Of a DNA stretch of 64,000 bases, positions 9,179-16,812 are shown piece after piece. Under the pieces are notes generated by a model. That model saw nothing but the letters and a program-made list of their open reading frames with translations, had not been told where the DNA came from and did not search any database. The stretch is from PALSA-505 sp963699015. Lineage in GTDB: Bacteria; Actinomycetota; Actinomycetes; Streptosporangiales; Streptosporangiaceae. Made by a program: the position numbers and the translations under genes. The DNA is taken from contig CAVOSX010000006.1 in assembly GCA_963699015.1 (NCBI GenBank), positions 310,001 through 374,000 on the forward strand, read 5' to 3'. Position 1 is the stretch's first letter. Each line of letters opens with the position of its first letter.

Positions 9179-9805
9179 TCACAGTGGCGGGGTGGCGCGC
9201 GCGTAACGCGGCAGCCAGAGGGTCCGGTAGAGCAGGCGGGCGGGTGCGGGCAGCTGGTTCCGTACCCGGCGGCAGACGTCGGGACCGGCGCCGGCGAGGG
9301 CCCACGGGATCGTGACCGCGGCGCGCCGGGCGCCGGTCCCGCGGACGACGCTGGCGATCAGGCGTAGTTCGCCCCGGGTCATGATCTGGCTGATCAGAGG
9401 CAGCGCGTCGGCTTCCTCATGGGCGAGGTGACTGGTCAGCCTGGTCTGCAGCCTGGTCAGCAGCTGGCGGAGCCGCCGGGGGTCGGCGTCCATGGCGAAC
9501 GCGTCATCGGTCAGGGCCTGCAGCGGGCCGATCAGCCGGTGCTCGTCCTCCATGGCATCCAGCAGGGCCAGGCCATACGGGTCAGCGGCCAGCCGGGCGC
9601 GCGCCGGCCGCCAGACGACCGCGTCCTCGGCGGTCAGGTGGAAGCGCAGGTGGTCGTGGAATATGCTCCAGCGGGCCTGGGCCGCCGTGCGGCTGGCCTT
9701 GGTGTGGATCAGCTGGTCAAGGTCGCGTCGCAGCGCGTCGTGGATCGCTGTCACCAGCGCCCAGTCGGACCGGCTGGTGCGCGCAATGGTGTCCGGTGAG
9801 GCCAT
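9179..9805 (-). CDS. Hemerythrin HHE-domain protein
   Basis: 208 residues; AAGGAG eight bases before ATG 9805. Four-helix hemerythrin ligands are readable: AIHDALRRDL, FHDHLRFHLTAEDAVVW, MEDEHRLI and SHLAHEEADALPLI, giving the H..HxxxE..H..HxxxxD/E type pattern of a di-iron site. The last 60 residues are a basic, Pro-rich extension (WLPRYARA) found in many actinobacterial members. Such proteins bind O2 or NO or buffer iron. It follows the SatP-like gene by 26 bp and precedes whiB, consistent with one transcript responding to oxygen, NO or redox state. Confidence 0.85.
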   Translation of the reverse strand: MASPDTIARTSRSDWALVTAIHDALRRDLDQLIHTKASRTAAQARWSIFHDHLRFHLTAEDAVVWRPARARLAADPYGLALLDAMEDEHRLIGPLQALTDDAFAMDADPRRLRQLLTRLQTRLTSHLAHEEADALPLISQIMTRGELRLIASVVRGTGARRAAVTIPWALAGAGPDVCRRVRNQLPAPARLLYRTLWLPRYARATPPL

Positions 9806-9831
9806 GGATCGTTCTCCTTGCTGGCCCGCGG

Positions 9832-10455
9832 TCAGAGCGGCAGCGTGTACTTGAGTATGAAATTCAGCGCCACGGCAAAGACGAGATACATAAGCCAGAA
9901 TGCCGTGCCGAGACGGAAGAAACCCAGCACGCGCTCCGCCAGGGCGCCGAGCTTCGGCAGGTCAGGCTTGAGACTCGCGAAGAAGTTGACGGCGTACACG
10001 CAGGCTAGGCCGATGAACACGCCGCCTACCGGGGCATCGCCGACCTTGAAGAAGATGATGATCCCGAGGATTGAGATGAGCAGGAAGGCGATGGTCATTC
10101 CCACGTTGACACGCGGGTCGGTGCCGCGCAGCCGGTTCCAGCCGAGCGCGAACCAGTGCACGCCATAGGAGGTGAACGCGAGCGCCGCCATATAAAGTGC
10201 GGGCGTTTTGAACGTATCGAACAGGGTCAGGCCGAGAAACAGGTAGACACCGGCAATGAACTGCATGAAACCGGGCATCCAGATGCCCCACATGCCGGTG
10301 GCGAAGTTGACCCGGTCGTCGCGGGCTGGATAGCCGAAAAGCTCCTGCGTGCCATAGATAAGATAGCCAGTCCCGAGACCCATGAAACCGACGGCAAGGG
10401 GCGGGAAGGGCGATTGGGGGAGGCTGATCAGTGACGGGATGGTAGACACAGACAT
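9832..10455 (-). CDS. GPR1/FUN34/YaaH (SatP)-type acetate/succinate transporter
   Basis: 207 residues, start ATG 10455 with GGAGG six bases upstream. Six hydrophobic segments fill the protein, with family-type features: PPLAVGFMGLGTGYLIYG at the first helix, GMWGIWMPGFMQFIAGVY, and a helix with SYGVHWFALGWNR. The family moves acetate, succinate or ammonium-linked substrates across the plasma membrane. The reading frame looks visibly less GC-rich than its neighbours (more aaa, ata, att and gat codons), which hints at a different origin. It sits 77 bp downstream of lipoprotein copy 2, inside the span enclosed by the duplication. Confidence 0.75.
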   Translation of the reverse strand: MSVSTIPSLISLPQSPFPPLAVGFMGLGTGYLIYGTQELFGYPARDDRVNFATGMWGIWMPGFMQFIAGVYLFLGLTLFDTFKTPALYMAALAFTSYGVHWFALGWNRLRGTDPRVNVGMTIAFLLISILGIIIFFKVGDAPVGGVFIGLACVYAVNFFASLKPDLPKLGALAERVLGFFRLGTAFWLMYLVFAVALNFILKYTLPL

Positions 10456-10516
10456 TAACTACCTCCATTGCCGCGTTGCGGTTCGTGCTCGTTCCCGCCA
10501 GCCGTCGTGGTGATTG

Positions 10517-11275
10517 CGGTTCGTGTGGCTGGTTAGTATCCGGAGCCTCCGCCGCTGGATGAGGCGGCGGCCGGCGCTGCGGCGCCGGAGACGGTGATTT
10601 CGTGCCATAGGCCGCCGAATGCGTTGATGCCGTTGCCGTTGGCCTGGCCGGGGGACTTGTCGCCGGCGAAGGTGTACAGCGGGTGTCCGTGGAAGGTGAG
10701 CTGGGCGGAGCCGTCGGAGCGCTTGATGGTGCCGAACGTGCCGTTGGCCGCCGATGCGGTGGCCGGCTTGACCGGCGGCCAGTTCTGCGCGCATGCGCCG
10801 TTGCACTTCGACGTGGTGGAGGTGTCGGGGGCGAACGAGTACAGCGTGAATCCCCTGGCGCTGGCCAGCACCGTCGCGCTGCCGATCTTGGCGGTCTTCA
10901 GGCCGGCCGCGGCGGCCGCGTGCGCGCTGCTGGCAGCGCCGGCCGCGGGGGAGGCGGCGGAGGGGGTGCCGGACGAGCCGCAGGCCGTCACGACCGCCGC
11001 GGCTGCCGCGGCGGCGGGCAGGGCCAGCAGCATCCGCAGGCGGCGGTTAGGTGCTTTGCCCGGGGCAGGTGAGCTGATCATTGTTTCTCCTTCGCGGCCT
11101 GGATGTGGCCGGGTGCCCGCGCCCGATGACGCTGAGGGGCCCGTGCATCCGACGATGCCGCGTGCGCGGCCTGCCCGCATCAGCGCGAGCCCCCAGGCCG
11201 GCACCCCAGCCAGCCCGAACCGGGGACTGCCTGCTACCCCCCAGGCCAGCCCGCCGCAGGAACCGGCACCAGGCC
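10517..11275. repeat. 759-bp direct repeat, copy 2
   Basis: Partner of 7899-8657, same orientation. It begins at cggttcgtgtggct and ends at ggcaccaggcc, after which the copies diverge at once (atccgg here, ctctgt in copy 1). Copy 2 starts 22 bp after the stop end of the response-regulator gene. The 1.86 kb between the copies (8658-10516) carries whiB, hemerythrin and SatP-like genes, so homologous recombination between copies would delete or amplify exactly these three genes plus one lipoprotein. Confidence 0.9.
10533..11081 (-). CDS. COG4315-type secreted lipoprotein (PF03640), copy 2
   Basis: The 182-residue product is identical to that of 7915-8463: lipobox VVTAC with Cys34, two PF03640 repeats and a CxxxC pair before WPP. 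Start ATG 11081 follows GGAGAAACA. The 194 bp in front are also identical to copy 1, so both should be expressed alike. It is the first gene after the response regulator and probably the head of the run lipoprotein, SatP, hemerythrin, WhiB. Why two identical copies are kept is unknown: dosage, recent birth and assembly error are all possible. Confidence 0.88.
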   Translation of the reverse strand: MISSPAPGKAPNRRLRMLLALPAAAAAAAVVTACGSSGTPSAASPAAGAASSAHAAAAAGLKTAKIGSATVLASARGFTLYSFAPDTSTTSKCNGACAQNWPPVKPATASAANGTFGTIKRSDGSAQLTFHGHPLYTFAGDKSPGQANGNGINAFGGLWHEITVSGAAAPAAASSSGGGSGY

Positions 11276-11297
11276 ATCCGGGTTGCCGGGAATGGGC

Positions 11298-11951
11298 TCA
11301 GCGGGCCTTGAGGAATGTGATCACGGCGAGGACGCGGCGGTGGTCTTCGTCAGCTTCCTGCACGTTCAGCTTGATGAGGATGCTGCTGATGTGCTTCTCC
11401 ACAGTGCCCCCGGTGACGAAGAGCCGCCGGGCGATGCCGGCGTTGGAGCGCCCTTCGGCCATCAGCGCGAGCACCTCGCGTTCTCGCGCGGAAAGTGCGG
11501 CAAGCGGGTCCTTACGCCGGCGCGCGGTCACCAGTTCCCGAACCAGCGCAGGGTCCACGACCGAGCCGCCCCTGGCGACCCGCTGCACCGCGTCCAGGAA
11601 CTCTTCCACATCGGCGACGCGGCTCTTGAGCAGGTAGCCGATGCCATCTCCGCCGGCCAGCAGCTCCATCGCGTGCTGGACCTCGGCATAAGCGGATAGC
11701 ACCAGGATGGCGGTATCAGGCAGTTCCTGGCGGATCACCCGGGCCGCCTCCAGCCCCTCCGTCGTGTGGGTGGGCGGCATCCGGATGTCGGCCACGACCA
11801 GGTCGGGCACGGTCTCCCGGGCCAGCGCAACCAGCCGGGTGCCGTCGCCCGCCTGCCCCACCACCTCATAACCGGAGCGGTCGAGCAGACTGGCCAGGCC
11901 CTCACGCAGCAGCACATCGTCCTCGGCCAGCACCACCCGCGGCGCGGTCAT
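11298..11951 (-). CDS. NarL/LuxR-type response regulator
   Basis: 217 residues from ATG 11951; an open extension upstream is not receiver-like. The receiver domain has acidic residues E10-D11-D12, phospho-acceptor Asp55 (VVADIRMPP), Ser86 and Lys109. A LuxR helix-turn-helix fills about 151-195 (LSAREREVLALMAEGRSNAGIARRL, then TVEKHISSILIKL). Its cognate kinase is most likely the divergent GAF histidine kinase starting at 12239; the pair shares a 287-bp promoter region. DNA targets probably include the adjacent redox block, but no site can be proven by eye. Confidence 0.9.
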   Translation of the reverse strand: MTAPRVVLAEDDVLLREGLASLLDRSGYEVVGQAGDGTRLVALARETVPDLVVADIRMPPTHTTEGLEAARVIRQELPDTAILVLSAYAEVQHAMELLAGGDGIGYLLKSRVADVEEFLDAVQRVARGGSVVDPALVRELVTARRRKDPLAALSAREREVLALMAEGRSNAGIARRLFVTGGTVEKHISSILIKLNVQEADEDHRRVLAVITFLKAR

Positions 11952-12210
11952 AACAGGGCCCGCCCCGTCCCTTCGGGGTCGCGCTGGCCGGGCCTGCCGC
12001 TGCTCATCATGCTTTGCATTATCGACCAGCCGTGGGGGGGATGGCGGGCACATCGGGAGGCGGGCGCTGCGCCGCGCAGGCTCGCCGTGTCCAGTCAGTG
12101 CCTCCGCGACGGCAACCGCCCCCGCCCCCCGCCATTGCGGGTCAGGACCTCGGGTGACAGTCTCGACTCATGGCAGGGCTCGCTGGGCCCAGCCGGACTG
12201 CACCGAGCCG

Positions 12211-12238
12211 ACTAAGTAGGACTAAGTAGGTAGTCAGG
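12211..12238. promoter_or_regulatory. Tandem actaagtagg repeats in front of the histidine kinase
   Basis: The decamer actaagtagg occurs twice in direct succession (12211-12230), and a third partial unit (tagtcaggg) runs up to GTG 12239. The AGG stretches can serve as the ribosome site. Two helical-phase direct repeats could also be a binding site for the neighbouring LuxR-type regulator, giving autoregulation. That second role is inference. Confidence 0.4.
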
Positions 12239-14761
12239 GTGACCTCGTGGTCGTACTGGCGGCGCGGGCGGTTCTGGATGGAGATCGTCCTGGCCGTTGT
12301 CGTGGGCGTCGCCGCGTTCGCTGTCGCGGCTGTTGTGAGCACGGCCGCGAGGTCTCACCTGCCTGGCGTCCTCTTTGGCCTGCTCCTCCTGCTGGCCGTG
12401 CTGGCCGTCGCCCGCTTCGCCGGGATCTTGTACACGCTCCCGATAGGGGTCGTGACCATCCTGGCGTTCGACTGGTATTTCCTGCCGCCGCTGCGCCAGC
12501 TCAATGCGGCGACCGTGCTCGTGCTCGGCTTGTTCCTGGGAATGTCGGTCATTGTCGGCGCGGTGGCGACTCAGGCTGGCCGCCGCGCGGCCAGGTCCGA
12601 ACAGGCGCGGGGCGTACTGGCCGACGAGCAGGCGGCGCTGCGGCGGGTTGCGACCCTGGTCGCCAGGCAGTCCTCGCCTGCGGAGGTCTTCGCGGCCGTG
12701 ACCGAGGAGGCCGCGAGGCTCCTTGACCTCGATAATGCCAACCTGATCGCCTACGAGCGGGACCTGACGGCGACGGTGGTCGGAGCCGGCAACCTGCGAG
12801 GGTGGTCGGCGCCGGTCGGCACGCGGGTACCGCTGGAGGGGAACAACATCATCGGCCGGGTGTTCCGCACCGAGCGGCCGGCCCGCATCGACGACTACGG
12901 CGGCGACGCCGCAGGCCCAGCCGCCGAGTACTCCCGCTCCATGGGGGTTCGCGCGGCGGCCGGGAGCCCTGTTCTGGTCGGGGGACGGCTCTGGGGGGTC
13001 CTGGCCGTCAGCTCCTCCCGGCCACTGCCCGCGGACACCGAGATCCGCATCACAGCGTTCACCGAGCTTGTCGCGACGGCGATCGCGAACACCGAGGCGC
13101 GCCGGGAGCTGGAGCAGGTCGCCGCCGAGCACGCGGCGCTCGGCCGCGTCGCGACGCTGGTGGCCGAGGCCGTTCCGCCGGGCGAGGTGTTCACCGCGGT
13201 CGCCGTCGAGGTAGCCGGGCTGTTCGGCGTTCCGATGGTCGGGCTGTTCCGCTACGAGCGGGAAGGCGATGCCACGGTGATCGCCGGGGCGGGCAAGTTC
13301 TCGGCCAATATCGGCCGGCGCTGGCCCTGCCCGCCCGGCGACCCGGGCCTGGTCGCCTCGGTACAGCGGTCCGGCCAGCCGCTCAGAATCGATGACTACA
13401 CGCGGATCACCAGCGCCGTTTCCGGGCCAGTGGGGGAGGCCGGCATCGGCATGGGGGCCGGCGTTCCGGTCATCGTGGGCGGTCATGTCTGGGGCGCGGT
13501 GGTGGTGGCGGCCGGCTACGAACGCCCGCCGTTGCCCGCCGATACGCTGGACCGGCTGGCCGTCTTCACCGAGCTCGTGGCCACGGCGATCGCCAATAGT
13601 GATGCACGGACCGAGATCGAGCGGCTGGCGCAGGAACAGGCGGCGCTGCGGCGGGTGGCCACCCTGGTCGCCAGGGGCGCGGACACGGGGGAGGTCTTCG
13701 CCGCCGTTGCCCGCGAGGTTTCGCAGGTGATGCGCCTGCCCATTGCCGCTGTTCAGCGTTATGAGGACGACGAGACGACAGCGGTGATCGCGGCCTGGAG
13801 CGACCGGGCGCATCCGTTCCATCCGGGTACCCGCTGGCCGTTCCCCAGCTCAGGGCTGGCCGCGCGGGTGCGGCAGACGGGCCGCGCGGGCCGGATCGAG
13901 GACTATTCACGACGGCCCGGCGCCTTCGCCGCCAAGGCGCGCGAGCTCGGGCTGCAAAGCACCGCCGCCGCGCCGATCACCGTCGACGGCGCCGTCTGGG
14001 GATTGGTGACGATCGCGTCCACCGATGGGCCCCTCCCCGACCGCACAGAGGACCGTCTCGCCGAGTTCACCGAGCTGCTGGGAACCGCCATCGCGAACAC
14101 CCAGAGCCGCACCGAGCTGTCCGCTTCGCGCGCCCGGATCGTCGCCGCCGCGGACGAAACGCGGCGGCGCCTCGAGCGTGACTTGCACGACGGTATTCAG
14201 CAGCGCCTCGTCTCGCTCGCGCTGAAGGCCGGCACCATCGCGATGACACCGCCGGCGGACAAGATCCAGGGCGACCTGTCGCTGCTGGCTGACGGGCTCG
14301 GCAGCGCCCTGGACGAACTGCGGGAGGTCTCGCACGGCATCCACCCGGCCATCTTGTCTGAGGCCGGGCTCGGCCCAGCTCTCGAGGCACTCGCCCGGCG
14401 CTCCTCGGTGCCTGTCGAACTCGACCTGAATCTCGGCCCGCGGCTTGGCGGGCACGTCGAGGCGGCCGGCTATTACATCGCGTCGGAGGCGATCACCAAC
14501 GTCGCCAAGCACGCACGGGCCACGGTCATCATCATGCGCGCAGCCAGCTGTGACGGCGCCCTCACGCTCTCGGTCAGCGACGATGGCATAGGCGGCGCCG
14601 ACCCCGGCCGCGGCTCAGGCATCATCGGCCTCAAAGACCGGGTCGAGGCCCTCGGCGGAACGATCTCGGTCTTGAGCCAGCCCGGCCGCGGAACAGCACT
14701 GCACGTCCAGCTTCCGGCCGATCCGATGGCCGCGCCCACGCGGCCAGGCGACACCCCGTAG
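12239..14761 (+). CDS. Membrane sensor histidine kinase with three GAF domains (NarX/DevS-like HisKA_3)
   Basis: 840 residues from GTG 12239. Three or four membrane segments near 12-113 resemble the DUF4118 module of KdpD-type kinases. Three GAF domains follow (about 130-290, 295-460 and 465-620). Each starts with a near-copied linker of the form ALRRVATLVAR..EVFAAV and ends in FTELVATAIAN, so the array arose by internal triplication. HisKA_3 carries phospho-acceptor His650 (RRLERDLHDGIQQRL). The ATPase domain shows EAITNVAKHA and DDGIGG..GSGIIGLKDRV. GAF arrays sense small ligands, haem gases or redox state; no haem ligand is obvious here. It is divergent from the NarL-type regulator at 11298 and convergent with a receiver-only protein at 14791. 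Confidence 0.92.
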   Translation: MTSWSYWRRGRFWMEIVLAVVVGVAAFAVAAVVSTAARSHLPGVLFGLLLLLAVLAVARFAGILYTLPIGVVTILAFDWYFLPPLRQLNAATVLVLGLFLGMSVIVGAVATQAGRRAARSEQARGVLADEQAALRRVATLVARQSSPAEVFAAVTEEAARLLDLDNANLIAYERDLTATVVGAGNLRGWSAPVGTRVPLEGNNIIGRVFRTERPARIDDYGGDAAGPAAEYSRSMGVRAAAGSPVLVGGRLWGVLAVSSSRPLPADTEIRITAFTELVATAIANTEARRELEQVAAEHAALGRVATLVAEAVPPGEVFTAVAVEVAGLFGVPMVGLFRYEREGDATVIAGAGKFSANIGRRWPCPPGDPGLVASVQRSGQPLRIDDYTRITSAVSGPVGEAGIGMGAGVPVIVGGHVWGAVVVAAGYERPPLPADTLDRLAVFTELVATAIANSDARTEIERLAQEQAALRRVATLVARGADTGEVFAAVAREVSQVMRLPIAAVQRYEDDETTAVIAAWSDRAHPFHPGTRWPFPSSGLAARVRQTGRAGRIEDYSRRPGAFAAKARELGLQSTAAAPITVDGAVWGLVTIASTDGPLPDRTEDRLAEFTELLGTAIANTQSRTELSASRARIVAAADETRRRLERDLHDGIQQRLVSLALKAGTIAMTPPADKIQGDLSLLADGLGSALDELREVSHGIHPAILSEAGLGPALEALARRSSVPVELDLNLGPRLGGHVEAAGYYIASEAITNVAKHARATVIIMRAASCDGALTLSVSDDGIGGADPGRGSGIIGLKDRVEALGGTISVLSQPGRGTALHVQLPADPMAAPTRPGDTP

Positions 14762-14790
14762 CCGCCGGCGGCCGGGCGGGACGGCCAGTC

Positions 14791-15192
14791 TCAGCGGGCG
14801 GCAGCGCCGGGCGGGCTGCCTGGCCCGCAGCCATCGAGGATCCGGCGAATCGCACCCGCCGACAGCTCTTGTTTCGGCAGGAACCCGGCCGCCGGGCTTT
14901 CGGCGACAGGACCCGCGAAATCGGCCGCCGAGTATGTCGAGACCAGGATCACGGCCGGCCCGCCATCGCGATGGTGTGCGGCCAGACTCCGGGCAAGCTC
15001 AAACCCGCTCTCATCCCCGAGCACGACGTCCACCAGCACAACCTCCGGCCGGAGCTGCTCTGCTCGTCTCAGCGCCTCAGCCGAGTTGGCGGCAACGCCG
15101 ACGACATGCAGGCCTTCCCGTTCCAGGCGATCGCGGGCGGCCTCCAGAAACAACCAGTTGTCGTCCACGATCAGGACACCGAGTGCTGCCAT
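14791..15192 (-). CDS. Single-domain response regulator (receiver only)
   Basis: 133 residues, a lone receiver: Asp10-Asp11, phospho-acceptor Asp55 (VVLVDVVLGDESG), Ser85 and Lys107 are all in place. A short Gly/Pro/Ala tail replaces an output domain. Such proteins act as phosphate sinks, shuttles, or by protein-protein contact. It converges on the GAF kinase with a 29-bp gap, which makes that kinase a likely partner and would give the kinase two receivers, one DNA-binding and one not. Confidence 0.88.
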   Translation of the reverse strand: MAALGVLIVDDNWLFLEAARDRLEREGLHVVGVAANSAEALRRAEQLRPEVVLVDVVLGDESGFELARSLAAHHRDGGPAVILVSTYSAADFAGPVAESPAAGFLPKQELSAGAIRRILDGCGPGSPPGAAAR

Positions 15193-15270
15193 CTGAACAG
15201 CGTTCCATCCTGGACTGCGCCGCGCATTGGGGCTAGCACGAATCGGAAGAGTCGTGCCCTGATGGCCGTG

Positions 15271-15855
15271 CTAGCGATCGTCTGCGCTCGCTGGCGCGGA
15301 GTCCAGGCCGTCTGCCCAGGAGGCGATGGCGGTGACCTCCGCCTGCCGCGGGAACACCTTGCCCAGCAGGATCTGGTGGACGTCGGGATCGGCGTCCAGG
15401 CAGCCGTCCGACAGGACGGTGAGCTGGTAGTCCAGGTCGGCGGCCTGGCGCAGGGTGGACAGCACCACTCCGCTGGTGGCGATGCCCGCCAGCACCAGGT
15501 GGCTGGTCCCGCGGGCGCGCAGGAGCACCTCAAGATCACTGCCGGCAAACGCGGATACCCGGCGCTTGGTCACCGTTACCTCACCGGGGGCTGGCGCGAT
15601 GACGGCCGGGATCTGCATGCCGGGATCGCCGTCGGTGAACCGGCCGGTCCCGGCGATGGCAGAAAAGGTCTTGTTGCGCTCGCTGACCTCCGGGTAACCG
15701 GGCCGGAACGCGATGGTCACATAGGTGACGGGGATACCGGCGCCGCGGGCAGCGGCGATCGCCGTGGCCAGCCGGTCCAGGTAGCCGCCATCGCGGGCGA
15801 AACGCTGCACGATTCCCTGCTGCACATCCATGATCAGCAGCGCCGTCGGCGTCAT
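15271..15855 (-). CDS. Isochorismatase-like cysteine-hydrolase family protein lacking the catalytic Cys
   Basis: 194 residues. The isochorismatase fold is clear: LLIMDVQQGIV with Asp10, and TKRRVSAFAGSDLEVLLRARGTSHLVLAGIATSGVVLSTLRQAADLDY. The Asp and Lys of the usual triad are present, but the motif that normally reads GIATNVCVEST is GIATSGVVLST, so Val or Gly stands where the nucleophilic Cys should be. Many actinobacterial members share this variant, and their activity is uncertain. It may bind a ligand without hydrolysing it or use a different mechanism. Isolated gene; no operon partner evident. Confidence 0.82.
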   Translation of the reverse strand: MTPTALLIMDVQQGIVQRFARDGGYLDRLATAIAAARGAGIPVTYVTIAFRPGYPEVSERNKTFSAIAGTGRFTDGDPGMQIPAVIAPAPGEVTVTKRRVSAFAGSDLEVLLRARGTSHLVLAGIATSGVVLSTLRQAADLDYQLTVLSDGCLDADPDVHQILLGKVFPRQAEVTAIASWADGLDSAPASADDR

Positions 15856-15944
15856 GCTGGCCTCTCCTCGCTGTCAGGGCCTGCCATCGCGGGCCGAGCT
15901 TGATCGTGAGGCTAGCCTGCTGCGTGCTGGTGGCGACCGCGCTC

Positions 15945-16751
15945 TCACGGAGCCGGCTGGCTGAACGGCACGGTCACGGTAATGGTGTCGGGGAACCAGT
16001 GAGCTCCGCCCCGGTGCTGGGGCGCCCCGCATGCAGTCTGCAGGTACCTCATCGGCGAGCCGAAGCCGTGGAGCGTGTCGGCGGCCGGGAATCCGTAGCT
16101 GTCCTTTATGACATACGAGAGCGTTCCGGCGTACCGCCGGTTCTCGCGGCTGCCGCTTCCGGTTACCGTCAAGCCCTGCGTACCGCGAAATCCCCAGTAC
16201 AGGTCGCTGTTCTTGGATTCGAATGCCACCGTCGGCAGCTGCGCGCCGGAGAGCCGAACGCGGGTCTTGCCATCCTTCAGCTGGCTGAGGATCGCTTCCT
16301 GGACTTCGTTATTCACCGCTCGGAAAGCGCTGCTGGACAGCGCCTTCTTTGAGATCGGCGACCCGGCCGGGTAATCGACTTTCGTGCCCTTCCCTTTGAG
16401 GAAGTGCGTCAGCAGATTGGCCGACGCGGGGAAGCCGGCCAGAGCGAACCCCAGGGCCACTTTCCTGCCCAGGGCCCTGTCGACTGCGAATGTAACGCTG
16501 TCGCACGCTGCCTGCGGCGTTTGCGCGTGCGTGTCCTGGCTTCCGCTGGGCAGCACCGGGCGGACCCCCGCGACGGTGAAGGCAAACGCCGCGCCGGCCG
16601 AGGGAGCCGCGGTGGCCGGGCGAGACCCGGAGGCCGGGCCAGACCCGGCGGCCGGCGACACCGCAGAGCATCCCGGCAGCGCTGCGAGCATGCACAGCAA
16701 GGCGGCGGAGATGATTCGCTCCGTCGTCAGCATCTGGCGGAGGCGTCGCAT
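15945..16751 (-). CDS. Secreted lipoprotein, function unknown
   Basis: 268 residues. The signal sequence ends in LAALPGC, so Cys28 is the probable lipid anchor. A Ser/Ala/Pro-rich linker of about 30 residues follows, then a globular part (about 55-268) with few cysteines and no motif I recognise. FTVAGVRPVL at the start and an aromatic-rich tail (YWGFRGTQGLTVTGSGSRENRRYAGTL) suggest a beta-rich extracellular domain. Downstream is the decayed phospholipase, 61 bp away in the upstream direction, without operon logic. Confidence 0.7.
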   Translation of the reverse strand: MRRLRQMLTTERIISAALLCMLAALPGCSAVSPAAGSGPASGSRPATAAPSAGAAFAFTVAGVRPVLPSGSQDTHAQTPQAACDSVTFAVDRALGRKVALGFALAGFPASANLLTHFLKGKGTKVDYPAGSPISKKALSSSAFRAVNNEVQEAILSQLKDGKTRVRLSGAQLPTVAFESKNSDLYWGFRGTQGLTVTGSGSRENRRYAGTLSYVIKDSYGFPAADTLHGFGSPMRYLQTACGAPQHRGGAHWFPDTITVTVPFSQPAP

Positions 16752-16812
16752 AACTCGAGCATCCTACGGTCGCCCGCGCGCGCCCCGGCGCGCTTGGCGC
16801 CCGCGGCGATGC

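Noticed and set aside
7899..11275. An insertion-sequence origin for the 759-bp duplication
   Set aside because: No transposase frame, no terminal inverted repeats and no target duplication are visible at the ends; a plain segmental duplication or assembly effect is simpler.
12212..13822. A 536-codon open frame on the minus strand
   Set aside because: Antisense to the GAF histidine kinase, with an Arg/Gly/His-rich, unfolded-looking translation.
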